A stretch of DNA of 64,000 bases from contig NZ_DF820489.1 of NCBI RefSeq assembly GCF_000691805.2, positions 62,001 to 126,000 of the forward strand, given 5' to 3'. Numbering within the stretch: the first letter of the stretch is position 1; the number at the start of each line of letters is the position of its first letter. Shown in pieces: positions 52,808-61,950 of the stretch. The notes under the pieces are model-generated. The model worked only from the letters and a program-made list of their open reading frames with translations, was not told the origin of the DNA and made no database searches. This stretch comes from Weissella oryzae SG25 (GTDB lineage Bacteria > Bacillota > Bacilli > Lactobacillales > Lactobacillaceae). The position numbers and the translations under genes were made by a program.

Positions 52808-52913
52808 GATATGAACTTTGTTACATTTGACGAAACATGTGCCAAATTAATCGCCCACGACCAAACTACTATACATTTAATTCATATAATATGCATAATT
52901 ATTTGATTAAATC

Positions 52914-52957
52914 AAAAATGGTGCTGAGATTACTAAACATCCCAGCACCATTTTTCA
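52914..52957 (-). terminator. intrinsic terminator of tyrS
   Basis: Stem AAATGGTGCTGGGAT with ATCTCAGCACCATTT, T-run on the minus strand. Confidence 0.85.
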
Positions 52958-52972
52958 GATTACTCTGTCTTA

Positions 52973-54235
52973 CTATTTTGCAATCACACCGATTGCCCAC
53001 TTCTTTTTTCCACGCTTTACAATGACATATTCACCATCGAACTTATCTGCTGGGTTAATCTGCGCGCTTTCGTCCTTAATTTGTTCACCATTAACCCGAA
53101 TTGCGCCACTAGTTACCGCTTCGCGTGCTCGTGTCTTAGAGCTTTCTAGACCAGCTGCCACCACTAAATCAAGTAAGCCAAGCTCACTTGCTGCTAAGGT
53201 AAAAGTTGGTACATTTCCAGCTAGACTAGCAACTTCGGCCGTCGTTAATTCAGCTACATCGGCATTACCGAATAAGACATTTGTAATTGTTTGTGCTAGT
53301 TGCAAAGCCGCCTTACCATGCACAAAAGTAGTCACCTCTTCTGCTAGCCGCTTTTGCGCCCGACGCTCAGCCGCATTTTCGGCCAAATCAGCCATCAAAT
53401 CAGCAATTTCGTCTTGTGATAAGAAGGTAAAGTATTTCAACATCTTCTCGACATCACTATCAGCTGTGTTCAACCAGAATTGATAAAATTCAAATGGTGT
53501 CGTCTTTGCTGGATCAAGCCAAACTGCGCCACCTTCGGTCTTACCAAACTTTGTTCCGTCAGCCTTCAACAACAAAGGTACTGTCAAACCAAAGGCTGGT
53601 GCATCAGCGCCTTCTAATTTATGAATCAAATCGATTCCACTAGTGATATTTCCCCACTGATCTGAACCACCAACTTGTAGCCGGACATTTTCACGTTGCC
53701 AAAGTTCATGGAAATCAATCGCCTGCAAAATTTGATACGTAAACTCTGTAAAGGAAATTCCAGCTTCCAAACGTGAAGCAACGACATCTTTAGCCAACAT
53801 CGTATTAACAGAAAAGAGCTTTCCATAATCACGCAAGACCTCTAACAAGCCCATTGAGCCAAGCCAGTCATAGTTATTAACAATCGCAAAACCATCTTCA
53901 CCAAAAAGCTTTACCATTTGTTGGCGAATTTTTTCTTGGTTTGCCATGATTTGCTCGCGCGACAATAGTTTACGCTCATCCTTTTTACCAGAAGGGTCAC
54001 CAATTGAACCAGTTCCACCACCCACAACAATCACGGGCTTTTGACCAGCTAATTGGAAACGCTTAAGAATCATGAAGGGAATTAAATGCCCAATATGCAT
54101 TGAGTCGCCAGTTGGGTCGATACCAACGTAAACACCAATCTGTTCTTTAGTCATTTGTTCTTTTAGTCCATCGGCATCTGTCGTCTGGTTAATCGCACCA
54201 CGCCAGGCCAATTCTGCCAAAATATCTTTAGTCAT
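52973..54235 (-). CDS. tyrS: tyrosyl-tRNA synthetase
   Basis: Charges tRNA-Tyr. Class I motifs: DPTGDSMHIGHLIPF (HIGH) and KFGKTEGGAVWLD (KMSKS equivalent), with a C-terminal S4 RNA-binding domain (SSKTRAREAVTSGAIRVNG in parts). 420 residues from ATG 54235, 8 nt after GGAGG. It is controlled by a tyrosine-specific T-box leader upstream. Confidence 0.98.
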   Translation of the reverse strand: MTKDILAELAWRGAINQTTDADGLKEQMTKEQIGVYVGIDPTGDSMHIGHLIPFMILKRFQLAGQKPVIVVGGGTGSIGDPSGKKDERKLLSREQIMANQEKIRQQMVKLFGEDGFAIVNNYDWLGSMGLLEVLRDYGKLFSVNTMLAKDVVASRLEAGISFTEFTYQILQAIDFHELWQRENVRLQVGGSDQWGNITSGIDLIHKLEGADAPAFGLTVPLLLKADGTKFGKTEGGAVWLDPAKTTPFEFYQFWLNTADSDVEKMLKYFTFLSQDEIADLMADLAENAAERRAQKRLAEEVTTFVHGKAALQLAQTITNVLFGNADVAELTTAEVASLAGNVPTFTLAASELGLLDLVVAAGLESSKTRAREAVTSGAIRVNGEQIKDESAQINPADKFDGEYVIVKRGKKKWAIGVIAK

Positions 54236-54260
54236 TCTAAAATCCTCCATCAAAATAAAA

Positions 54261-54490
54261 AACGTCCCAATCATCACTGATTAGGACGTTCGTTCAACGC
54301 GGTACCACCTAAATTGCCGCTCTGCGAGTCAGCCACTTATCGTTTCTTATCGCGAAACCCACGTACAGTCAGCTACTTGGTTGTAATTCACACTTTGTCT
54401 TTGGCTAGCTCACAACAACCGCTAACTCTCTGCCTGTCCAAACAAAGTCCTACTAATCCAAAACTGTATTTAATAATGTAAGTTTACCAT
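54261..54490 (-). promoter_or_regulatory. T-box riboswitch (tyrosine) of tyrS
   Basis: On the minus strand the conserved T-box AGGTGGTACCGCG lies at 54298-54310, followed by the terminator stem AACGTCC/GGACGTT (54261-54290). Stem I, about 54360-54480, has the specifier loop GAATTACAA whose TAC codon (54383-54385) names tyrosine. Uncharged tRNA-Tyr would stabilise the antiterminator and allow tyrS transcription. Confidence 0.92.
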
Positions 54491-54537
54491 AGTCCGCCAA
54501 GTTTGAAAGTTTTTATTTATAATAAAAAATCATTTAA

Positions 54538-55452
54538 CTAGTCAATGGTCTCAATTTTTTCAATCACTGCCTTGGGCTCAGCTTTACGTGAATCACGAAA
54601 TAGATTAAAAGCTGTTAATAAGGCGATGCCGACAATGAAGTACGATAAAATCGTTACATCCACAAAGGTAACTAATTTTGCCGCAATCACTACCCCAATG
54701 ACCCCACCAATAACCATACCAGGTAAGCCCCGCCATTCAATCCGACCAGTCTTCACAAAATTAATGGCTGAGGTCATCATAATCATGGCTGCGTCCATCA
54801 TCATAACTGGAAAGGCGATCAATGGATTAACCCCCATTAGCGAGAAGAAAATTAATTCAGGCGTGTAATTTCCCAAACCAATCGTCATTAATACACCCAA
54901 CCCAAAATTAACCGTTACCCCTAATAATAACCACCAACCATGCAGTCCATGTACGGCCATTGAATCACCCTGACCTGGATTGCTAATTAATTTTAGAAAC
55001 ATGAAAATGGCCGCTAAGGTTAGAGCAATCGACAACCAGCGCTGCATCTTACGAACTGGCCAGTTAGCTGTAATCCTTGCCCCAAAAGCTGCGCCAGTCA
55101 TTGCGGCTAAAGTCATCGGAATCAACGTTGTTAATTCAATTTTGACAGCGGTCAGAAAAAGTAGTGCCTCCACAAAGACCGGAATCGCATGGGCGGCATT
55201 CATCGTACCTGGCAATTTACGATCATCATCTAAAAAATGTGACACTTTAAAGAGCGCCGTTGTTGTTGCAAAAGAACCAATTCCAAGTGTGTCACCAAAA
55301 TCTGTAATTAACCCAATCAAGAATCCCGGGACGAAACGAGTAGTGGTGCTAACTTTGGCCTTACGAATCTCGCGAATATACAAAGCTAGCATCCCAATGA
55401 TGGCTATTATTAAAATTATTTGTAAACCATTCAAAACTAATCGTTCCGTCAT
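54538..55452 (-). CDS. TauE/SafE-family membrane exporter
   Basis: 304 residues with about eight helices in two halves; GLITDFGDTLGIGSFATTTA and NAAHAIPVFVEALLFL mark the TauE/SafE (DUF81) family, which exports sulfite or organosulfonates in characterised cases. Substrate unknown here. The ATG follows GAGGATGATTCT. Monocistronic: the T-box leader lies downstream, a terminator ends the next gene upstream. Confidence 0.88.
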   Translation of the reverse strand: MTERLVLNGLQIILIIAIIGMLALYIREIRKAKVSTTTRFVPGFLIGLITDFGDTLGIGSFATTTALFKVSHFLDDDRKLPGTMNAAHAIPVFVEALLFLTAVKIELTTLIPMTLAAMTGAAFGARITANWPVRKMQRWLSIALTLAAIFMFLKLISNPGQGDSMAVHGLHGWWLLLGVTVNFGLGVLMTIGLGNYTPELIFFSLMGVNPLIAFPVMMMDAAMIMMTSAINFVKTGRIEWRGLPGMVIGGVIGVVIAAKLVTFVDVTILSYFIVGIALLTAFNLFRDSRKAEPKAVIEKIETID

Positions 55453-55544
55453 AGAATCATCCTCATCTATTTAAATTATTTTCATTATGACTAGTAAGTC
55501 TACCAAAAAACCTTAGCTCACGCTAGCTTTCTTGTAAAATTAAA

Positions 55545-55577
55545 TAAAAAAGTTCAACCGCAATAACAGTTGAACTT
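55545..55577 (-). terminator. intrinsic terminator of the PAP2 gene at 55590
   Basis: AAGTTCAACTG pairs with CGGTTGAACTT (one G-T), followed by a T-run on the minus strand. Confidence 0.82.
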
Positions 55578-55589
55578 GCTATAAAGCAT

Positions 55590-56240
55590 TTATTTTAAGC
55601 GCGCCTGATAGCGAATAAAAGTTGGATAAGTTAGCATAAGTACGCCCACTGCTAAGATAAAGCCCCCAATCGTATCGCTTGGGTAATGGACACCCAATAA
55701 GACCCGTGAAAACATCGTTAGCAAAATTAGACCCGCTGTTAAGCCACTGGCTAATACACGCTGTGTACTGGTCTTTAAATAAGGCCAAGCAATCATTAAC
55801 AAGGCTAAGAACAAAACAGTTGCAAAAACTGAATGACCGCTGGCAAAACTATTCCCCGGCTCATGTGCAAAGCTTGCTAGCCGATAAGTTTCTGGTCGGA
55901 TCCGGCCAACAATCAACTTAATAAGGGTATTACCTACAACCGCAATGAAGATATTAATAGCCAGCCAGATGGCAGCTGCTCGCTGCTTAAAGCCAAAATA
56001 TAAACCGCCAATGATTAACACACCAACAATTAAGCCGCCTGCATCACCTAAAAACTTAGCGATTATGGTTGCGATACTAACTAACCAAGCTTGATTTTGC
56101 AAAGCAGCCGCAAACTTTTGAATTCCCGGATCAATGCCGGGAATTGGTCCATGCGTATAATTCAATTTAACTAATACTGCTAAAATCAGAAATAAACCTA
56201 GCATTAGGCTACCAACTATATAAAACCCTTGTCGTTTCAT
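55590..56240 (-). CDS. PAP2-family membrane phosphatase, second copy
   Basis: 216-residue membrane phosphatase with about six helices and the three PAP2 motifs KLIVGRIRP, SFASGHS and SRVLLGVHYPSD. It resembles LAB phosphatidylglycerophosphatase-B-like or undecaprenyl-pyrophosphate phosphatases; which is not decided by sequence. Paralogue of the gene at 21148, same length but divergent. The ATG follows AGAGGG. A long structured RNA gene lies immediately upstream. Confidence 0.9.
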   Translation of the reverse strand: MKRQGFYIVGSLMLGLFLILAVLVKLNYTHGPIPGIDPGIQKFAAALQNQAWLVSIATIIAKFLGDAGGLIVGVLIIGGLYFGFKQRAAAIWLAINIFIAVVGNTLIKLIVGRIRPETYRLASFAHEPGNSFASGHSVFATVLFLALLMIAWPYLKTSTQRVLASGLTAGLILLTMFSRVLLGVHYPSDTIGGFILAVGVLMLTYPTFIRYQARLK

Positions 56241-56320
56241 TTTAAGCCCTCTAATCTCTTTATATATTTTAATTCTAGCCAGTTATTATAGGTTTTACAT
56301 GAATTTTTGCTGAATAAGTT

Positions 56321-56614
56321 AAAAAAAGGCCTGTCTCACTAAATGAGCGTAGGCCTTTTGTATTACCGTACTCCACCAAGTGCACAGCAATTTTTCACCA
56401 TAAATTAGTTAGGCACCACCCTAACCAATCATCCCATATATCAGGACCATCCAATTCCTGATATATTCACTAAAAGCCACTTGGCTCCTAGCTTTTTCCT
56501 CCAAGCGAGTTAATCATAAAAACTAACTCGCGATTGTTGGACAGCAGGGCATTGCACCCTCCATAAAGGCAATCCTAGGACACCACTCCTTGACTAACTG
56601 CATCCCCAACAATC
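56321..56614 (-). ncRNA. large structured non-coding RNA (~294 nt), family unknown
   Basis: An extended -10 (TGGTACAAT; hexamer 56621-56626) places the start exactly at G56614, the first base of a closing stem GATTGTTGG/CCAACAATC (56606-56614 with 56533-56541). Further helices: CGAGTTA/TAACTCG (56506-56531), CTTGG/CCAAG (56480-56505), ATATATCAGGA/TCCTGATATAT (56436-56466), TTAGG/CCTAA (56404-56428). It ends in the terminator AAAGGCCT...AGGCCTTT with T7 (56321-56359). No ORF. Key motifs of RNase P RNA, tmRNA and SRP RNA were sought and not found; the multi-hairpin layout does not fit 6S RNA. Confidence 0.7.
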
Positions 56615-56633
56615 AGATTTATTGTACCATAAA

Positions 56634-57314
56634 TTAATTAAGGATGACTTTAATTTCCATTGCTGGGTTAAGTCCATATTCTTTAGCAAAATCAGTATCC
56701 ACACTGCCGATTAGAGGAGCATCAGTAATCATTGGCAACTGTTCTGCTTGCAAACCTGAGACAGCCAGAGCTTGCCGATCCCAAGTGCCAGTTGCCTGAT
56801 TGTAAAAACCTGTCCACTTGGCTTCATCCCGACTAATCACGGTTTGTTTCAATAATTTTAGCGCAAAATAACCAGCTAAACTTACATATTGTGTTGTTTG
56901 TGCATATAATGCTGGCTGTTCGTTCTTATATTGTAAGGTCAAAATCAAAGGCGTTAAGTCGTCAAATTCAATTCCATCCTTACGCTCTAGTTGCCCCCCA
57001 ATACCGTTCATCTTTAAAGCTGATAAATATTTTGTAGCTACTGGCTTACCATAGAAGTTCGTTGCTAACAAAGCATCCTGTTGATTCAGCGCTAACCAAT
57101 GTTTAAACAAATGAAATTCAACCGAATCAATTTGATCATCAGGTAAAAGATGTTCTTGTTTAACTACTACAAGTTCTTCAATTAAACGAGCAAAGATTTC
57201 TGCAGTATTGTTAGTTACTAAGCTAACTGTCCATTCTTTAATCCTTTGTTGTTCATCTGACAAAGTTGCTTGATAGACCGTATTTGTAACTTCAAAATTC
57301 AGTTTGTAATTCAT
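56634..57314 (-). CDS. hypothetical protein, possibly a degenerate FGGY-kinase N-domain
   Basis: 226 residues with no membrane segment. The order of elements (a beta-rich start YKLNFEVTNTVYQATLSDEQ, a middle segment, then AKWTGFYNQATGTWDRQALAVSGL and ITDAPLIGSVDTDFAKEYGL) echoes the N-terminal half of FGGY sugar kinases such as gluconokinase, but the phosphate loop GxDxGTT is missing and the C-terminal ATPase half is absent. Its place beside 6-phosphogluconate dehydrogenases fits a gluconate link. The assignment is weak. The promoter of the ncRNA overlaps its stop codon region. Confidence 0.5.
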   Translation of the reverse strand: MNYKLNFEVTNTVYQATLSDEQQRIKEWTVSLVTNNTAEIFARLIEELVVVKQEHLLPDDQIDSVEFHLFKHWLALNQQDALLATNFYGKPVATKYLSALKMNGIGGQLERKDGIEFDDLTPLILTLQYKNEQPALYAQTTQYVSLAGYFALKLLKQTVISRDEAKWTGFYNQATGTWDRQALAVSGLQAEQLPMITDAPLIGSVDTDFAKEYGLNPAMEIKVILN

Positions 57315-57418
57315 GACCTAACCCTCACTCATTGTTCTGTCTTTCATTTTAGCATAGGGACTTAGTAGAAAAGTAGCTTCACTTAATTTTAATGAATTAT
57401 TTTTACCTTATAGCGAGC

Positions 57419-57455
57419 AAAAAGGCCACCTAATCCGAGGACTAGGTAGCCTTTA
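57419..57455 (-). terminator. terminator of the 57521 dehydrogenase gene
   Basis: AAAGGCTACCTAGTCC pairs with GGATTAGGTGGCCTTT, followed by a T-run on the minus strand. Confidence 0.83.
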
Positions 57456-57520
57456 TAATTCAAACCAAAATACAACACTCTTTCACGATGTCAATTATGG
57501 CTTAATACTATATTTATAGA

Positions 57521-58426
57521 TTACTTCTTTTGCATTGCGTGGCCACCAAAGCCATTACGTAGTGCTGAAACAACCTTACCAGTAAAGGTATCTGCTTGCA
57601 ATGAACGGTTACGCATCATCAATGACATTGCAATTACAGGAGCTGGTACTTGTAGGTCCAAAGCTTGTTCTACAGTCCACTTTCCTTCACCAGTAGCAAC
57701 TACACGACCAGTGATTTCTTCCAAGTTAGGATCCTTGGCAAATTGTTCCTCAGCCAATTCCATCAACCATGAACGTACAACTGAACCGTGGTTCCACAAA
57801 GAAGCAACCTTTTCGAAATCATAATCGAATTGTGAGGCTTCCAAAATTTCGAAACCTTCACCAATTGCTTGCATCATTCCATACTCGATACCGTTGTGAA
57901 CCATCTTCAAGTAGTGACCTGAACCCAAGCGACCAGTGTACAAGTAACCACCTTCTTGGGCGATTGATGCAAACAATGGTTCGATAATCTTCCAAGCTTC
58001 AGCATCATCTCCACCAATCATGAAGTTTCCACCGTTACGGGCACCTGACCATCCACCTGAAGTACCAGCATCAAAGAATTTGATACCAGCAGCAGTTGTC
58101 CGCTTGTTTTGCTCAAGGTTATCCTTGAAGTTTGAATTTCCACCATCGATGATAATATCACCAGCAGTCATCTTTTCAATTAAGTTATCAATTGTTGAGT
58201 TAGTTGGGACACCAGCTGGTACCATTACCCAAACTACCTTAGGTGATGGCAATTGAGCCAACATATCATCAATATCAGTAGCAGTTGAAACCTTATCTGA
58301 ATACTCACCAGCTTCTTTGACAAAGTCCTTGTTCAAATCAAAAGCAACAACTTCGTGACCATTGTCAGTGGCATTCTTTACTAAGTTAAGACCCATCTTA
58401 CCAAGGCCGATCATTGCAAACTTCAT
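57521..58426 (-). CDS. 6-phosphogluconate dehydrogenase, decarboxylating, short NAD-type (GndA/YqeC)
   Basis: Oxidises 6-phosphogluconate to ribulose-5-phosphate and CO2. 301 residues, the short NAD-dependent type (YqeC/GntZ-like) as opposed to the 470-480-residue NADP type, with GLGKMGLNLVKN at the N-terminus, GGNSNFKD, the catalytic [15 protein letters not shown] and ATGEGKWTVEQALDL. Divergent from the RpiR regulator at 58608, whose candidate operators lie in between. A second, long-type enzyme is at 59538. Confidence 0.93.
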   Translation of the reverse strand: MKFAMIGLGKMGLNLVKNATDNGHEVVAFDLNKDFVKEAGEYSDKVSTATDIDDMLAQLPSPKVVWVMVPAGVPTNSTIDNLIEKMTAGDIIIDGGNSNFKDNLEQNKRTTAAGIKFFDAGTSGGWSGARNGGNFMIGGDDAEAWKIIEPLFASIAQEGGYLYTGRLGSGHYLKMVHNGIEYGMMQAIGEGFEILEASQFDYDFEKVASLWNHGSVVRSWLMELAEEQFAKDPNLEEITGRVVATGEGKWTVEQALDLQVPAPVIAMSLMMRNRSLQADTFTGKVVSALRNGFGGHAMQKK

Positions 58427-58475
58427 GGTTTATACCTCTTTTTTTATTATCTTTTTTTAGCCAAGATTAGTATAA

Positions 58476-58524
58476 TGCAAATATTTTTCATTTGCAAGCC
58501 CTAATGCTGTAAAATATTTTCACA
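58476..58524. promoter_or_regulatory. tandem repeats in the divergent gnd-rpiR promoter region
   Basis: TGCAAATATTTTTCA (58476-58490) and TGTAAAATATTTTCACA (58508-58524) are near-identical and start 32 bp apart, three helical turns. They are candidate operators for the divergently encoded RpiR protein. Confidence 0.45.
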
Positions 58525-58607
58525 GGGTTTAATTAGCTTTGATTGCATTTTTCGGTAATCATTATATATTAGTAATTAAGAACTTGCCAATAAGGAGTAA
58601 TTGACTC

Positions 58608-59450
58608 ATGCCACAATCTGGATTTAACCGTATCCGTTCCATGAAAGAACAGCTTAGCGGATCTGATGATAAAATTGCCGCATACATTTTAAAGTATCCA
58701 ACTGAAGCCCGCGGTCACACCATCCAGGAAATGGCTGATGCAATTGGCCTTTCAACAGCAACAGTTTCTCGTTTTGTAAAACGAATTGGTTACACATCTT
58801 TTCGTGAATTTTCACTAAGCTTAGTGATTAACAATCCTAGTGATGTAACCTTTTTTGGTGAGATTAATAAAGATGATGATACTGCGGCCATGGTTAAAAA
58901 GGTTTTTAGTGGCGCGCAAAACGCTTTAACTGCAACTGAATCCTTACTCAAAGCTAGCGATTTTGAACTTGCCACTAATTGGCTTATCAATGCTCATCGG
59001 GTTGCTCTTTTTGGTATTGGTGGTTCAGCTCTGGTCGCCTTTAATGGTTACCATAAATTCTTACGAACTCCCCTTGTTGTTGAACAACACCCCGATTATG
59101 ATGTTCAGCTCATGCAGGCAGTGCGTATGCGCTCTGATGATGTCGCAATTGTAATTTCCCACTCAGGCCGTAATCATGATACCCTCACAATTGCACGGCA
59201 GTTGAAAAATAATCATGTCAAAATCATTGCGATTACAGCCTATCTACAGTCTGAATTAGCCAAGATTGCTGATGTTGTTTTACCTTCTGCCGCTGAGGAA
59301 GTCAATATTCGGAGTGAATCAATGTCATCCTTAATTGCTCAAATGACCATCATTGATAGTCTCTTCACCCTTGTTGGAGTACAGATGGGTGAGAAAACGC
59401 AAAATGTCGTTGATGAAATGCGGACCGCAATCGAGCGCACCCGTGAATAA
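58608..59450 (+). CDS. MurR/RpiR-family regulator (likely of gluconate/pentose phosphate genes)
   Basis: 280 residues: N-terminal HTH with the RpiR signature TIQEMADAIGLSTATVSRFVKRIG (shown in parts: EMADAIGLSTATVSRF) and a C-terminal SIS sugar-phosphate domain (VALFGIGGSALVAFN; VVISHSGRNHDTL). It sits between the short 6-phosphogluconate dehydrogenase gene (divergent) and the long one (convergent), so 6-phosphogluconate is a likely ligand (inference). The ATG follows AAGGAG at ~10 nt. Confidence 0.92.
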   Translation: MPQSGFNRIRSMKEQLSGSDDKIAAYILKYPTEARGHTIQEMADAIGLSTATVSRFVKRIGYTSFREFSLSLVINNPSDVTFFGEINKDDDTAAMVKKVFSGAQNALTATESLLKASDFELATNWLINAHRVALFGIGGSALVAFNGYHKFLRTPLVVEQHPDYDVQLMQAVRMRSDDVAIVISHSGRNHDTLTIARQLKNNHVKIIAITAYLQSELAKIADVVLPSAAEEVNIRSESMSSLIAQMTIIDSLFTLVGVQMGEKTQNVVDEMRTAIERTRE

Positions 59451-59452
59451 CT

Positions 59453-59494
59453 AAAAAGCCACCCTAAAGTTGTAACCTTAGGGTGGCTTTCTTT
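59453..59494. terminator. bidirectional terminator between rpiR and gnd
   Basis: Perfect stem AAAGCCACCCTAA/TTAGGGTGGCTTT with T-rich flanks between convergent genes. Confidence 0.86.
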
Positions 59495-59537
59495 TACATT
59501 AATTTATTAACTAATACCATAACTTTAAATTATCGCA

Positions 59538-60971
59538 TTAAGCCTCAGTATACCAAGTATAATGGAAGGCCTCACCACGTGGTGCATCAACACGCTCATA
59601 AGTGTGTGCACCGAAGTAGTCACGTTGTGCTTGAATCAAGTTAGCAGGCAATACTTCTGAGCGGTATGAGTCATAGTAAGCAATTGCCGCTGACAATGAT
59701 GGTGTTGGTATACCAGCCGCAACACCCAAGGCAACAACTCGACGAGCTGCTGCTTGATACTCCATTGCAATATTGCTAAAGTAGCTGTTCAAAAGCAAAT
59801 TATGCAAATCAGTGTCTTCATTGTAAGCATCGGTAATCCGTTGCAAGAATTGAGCTCGGATGATTGCGCCGGCACGCCATAGTTGAGCTAGCTCACCAAA
59901 TGGCAAATTCCAGTCATATTCATCAGAAGCCATCCGCAATTGATCGAATCCTTGGGCATACGACATCACCTTACCAAAATAAAGGGCCTTACGAATATCT
60001 TCAATGGTCTGAGCAGAATCTCCAGTAAAGTTAAAGTCTGGGCCACTCAAAACTTGACTAGCTGCCAAACGATCATCCTTCATGGCTGAAATATAACGTG
60101 CATAAACAGATTCTGTAATCAATGACTGTGGTGCACCAACATTTAAGGCTGATTGAGAAGACCACTTACCAGTTCCCTTGTTACCAGCTCGATCCAAAAT
60201 CATGTCAACGATTGGCTTATTTGACCCGTGATCATCCTTACGTGTCAAAATATCAGCAGTGATTTCAATTAGGTACGAATTCAACTCACCTTTATTCCAA
60301 TCAGCAAAGGTAGCTGCTAATTGCTCCGCATCTAAGCCCAAAACACGCTTCAAAATATCATATGACTCAGCAATTAACTGCATATCACCATACTCAATTC
60401 CATTGTGAACCATCTTCACATAATGTCCGGCTCCATCTGGGCCAATATAAGTAACTGTTGGCTTACCATCTTCTGGTGCCTTAGCTGCAATTTGCTTTAA
60501 GATTGGCTCAACTAGGTCATAAGCGGCCTTTTGTCCACCTGGCATCAAAGAAGGGCCTTCCAAGGCACCCAATTCGCCACCAGACACACCCATACCAATA
60601 AAGTTGATGCCTGAATCAGCTAAATACTTTGAACGGCGTACAGTATCCTCATAGAAAGTATTACCACCATCGATTAGAATGTCGCCTTTTTCTAGGAAGG
60701 GCAATAATTCCTCAATAACTGCATCAGTTCCAGCACCGGCCTTAACCATTAGCATGATTCGACGAGGCTTTTTAATACTTGCTACAAATTCCTCAACCGT
60801 ATAGCTTGGTACAAACTGCTTGTCAGCATGTTTCTCAATCAAATCCTTTGTTCGTCCTTCAGAACGATTATAAACCGCTACCTTATAACCACGTGATTCT
60901 ACGTTAAGTGCCAAATTTCGACCCATAACTGCTAATCCAACAACACCAAAATCTGCCGAAGCATCTGTCAT
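59538..60971 (-). CDS. gnd: 6-phosphogluconate dehydrogenase, decarboxylating, long NADP-type
   Basis: 477 residues from ATG 60971 after GGAGG. Motifs: [17 protein letters not shown] (NADP fold), [28 protein letters not shown] with catalytic Lys and Asn, and [14 protein letters not shown]. Central step of the phosphoketolase pathway in heterofermenters, supplying ribulose-5-phosphate and NADPH. Two isozyme types side by side suggest separate use of NAD and NADP. Confidence 0.96.
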   Translation of the reverse strand: MTDASADFGVVGLAVMGRNLALNVESRGYKVAVYNRSEGRTKDLIEKHADKQFVPSYTVEEFVASIKKPRRIMLMVKAGAGTDAVIEELLPFLEKGDILIDGGNTFYEDTVRRSKYLADSGINFIGMGVSGGELGALEGPSLMPGGQKAAYDLVEPILKQIAAKAPEDGKPTVTYIGPDGAGHYVKMVHNGIEYGDMQLIAESYDILKRVLGLDAEQLAATFADWNKGELNSYLIEITADILTRKDDHGSNKPIVDMILDRAGNKGTGKWSSQSALNVGAPQSLITESVYARYISAMKDDRLAASQVLSGPDFNFTGDSAQTIEDIRKALYFGKVMSYAQGFDQLRMASDEYDWNLPFGELAQLWRAGAIIRAQFLQRITDAYNEDTDLHNLLLNSYFSNIAMEYQAAARRVVALGVAAGIPTPSLSAAIAYYDSYRSEVLPANLIQAQRDYFGAHTYERVDAPRGEAFHYTWYTEA

Positions 60972-61062
60972 AATATTAACCTCCATCCTCTTATATTTTA
61001 ATTATACACTCCTTTGAAAAACATGATTAATGACTTCATGCTTCACTTAGCTAGCAACCCAA

Positions 61063-61716
61063 TTAGTTCAAACTGATATTTGTCAGCTGTGCCAACCAAA
61101 GGGCGTTCTCTGGCACTTCATCCAAAGAACTCACTTGTGGTACCGTTTGGTAAACCACTGCCACATTATCCCAATTGATTGTCCCAGCTTTTTTAAAACT
61201 ACGAGCCAACTGCTCAACTTGATCGGTTGTAATCTGTGCTAGACGCTTTGCATCACTCGCAAAAGAACTTAAAAACCAATTTAAACTAAGCTGTTTAGCC
61301 AAAGCATCAACCCAATTAGCTTGGTTAGCTGTCACTAATTTAATTCTAGTAGTAAGCGGAACTAACGGTAGTTCTTTTTTAAGAAATTTTTCAAAAGCAC
61401 TATGGTTACGATCAACCAGTAAAAAAAACTGCCAAGGGACTTGGTTAGCAATTGCACTAAGGGCCTGCAAGTTATTTTGATTTCCATCCCAAAGGTTACC
61501 AGTTCCTTGATCTAGCCAGACTGCTAGCCAACGCTGCATAGTTGTTTGAACAACTGCCGGTTGCCGATTTCCTTGCGTTAAATAATAGCGAACTTGCATA
61601 AAATCCGCCAACTTATCAAGGGTTAGCTGACCATTAACTTGTTTACCCGCCTTTTGATGAAACTGGCTGATTTTTTTTAATTTACTACTTCCAGCAAAAT
61701 TGCCCTGCTTAACCAT
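61063..61716 (-). CDS. hypothetical protein, 217 residues
   Basis: Lysine- and glutamine-rich soluble protein, helical, with many tryptophans (WLAVWLDQGTGNLWDG; VPWQFFLLVDRNHSAFEKFL). No signal peptide and no domain that I know. It follows gnd's start region by about 90 bp on the same strand and may share a transcript with it; no functional link is visible. Last chromosomal gene before the prophage. Confidence 0.65.
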   Translation of the reverse strand: MVKQGNFAGSSKLKKISQFHQKAGKQVNGQLTLDKLADFMQVRYYLTQGNRQPAVVQTTMQRWLAVWLDQGTGNLWDGNQNNLQALSAIANQVPWQFFLLVDRNHSAFEKFLKKELPLVPLTTRIKLVTANQANWVDALAKQLSLNWFLSSFASDAKRLAQITTDQVEQLARSFKKAGTINWDNVAVVYQTVPQVSSLDEVPENALWLAQLTNISLN

Positions 61717-61802
61717 AATTTTAGTTCCTATCTACCTTTTCACTTTATAAATGTACTACCATTATAACGATGTTAATTACTTGTAAACAAAAAATTGCAA
61801 AA

Positions 61803-61839
61803 TAAAAGTCCTTGACCATTACGGTTCAAGGACTTTTTT
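61803..61839. terminator. bidirectional terminator at the prophage border
   Basis: Stem AAAGTCCTTGA/TCAAGGACTTT with a T-run on the plus strand and A/T-rich flanks. AAAAGTCCTT recurs at 61883-61892. Confidence 0.8.
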
Positions 61840-61882
61840 GATGCCGACTATAGGATTTTTCTTACCTATATATATGCGATTT

Positions 61883-61923
61883 AAAAGTCCTTTGTAGCAA
61901 ATTTGCAGCAAATTTGTAGCAAG
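61883..61923. repeat. triple 11-bp repeat, candidate attachment region
   Basis: AAAAGTCC is followed by TTTGTAGCAAA, TTTGCAGCAAA and TTTGTAGCAAG in tandem (61891-61923). It lies at the border between chromosomal and phage-type genes, where an att site or integrase arm-binding repeats would be expected. Confidence 0.4.
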
Positions 61924-61950
61924 TTTTTCAGCCGCTCTTCTGAGTGGCTT

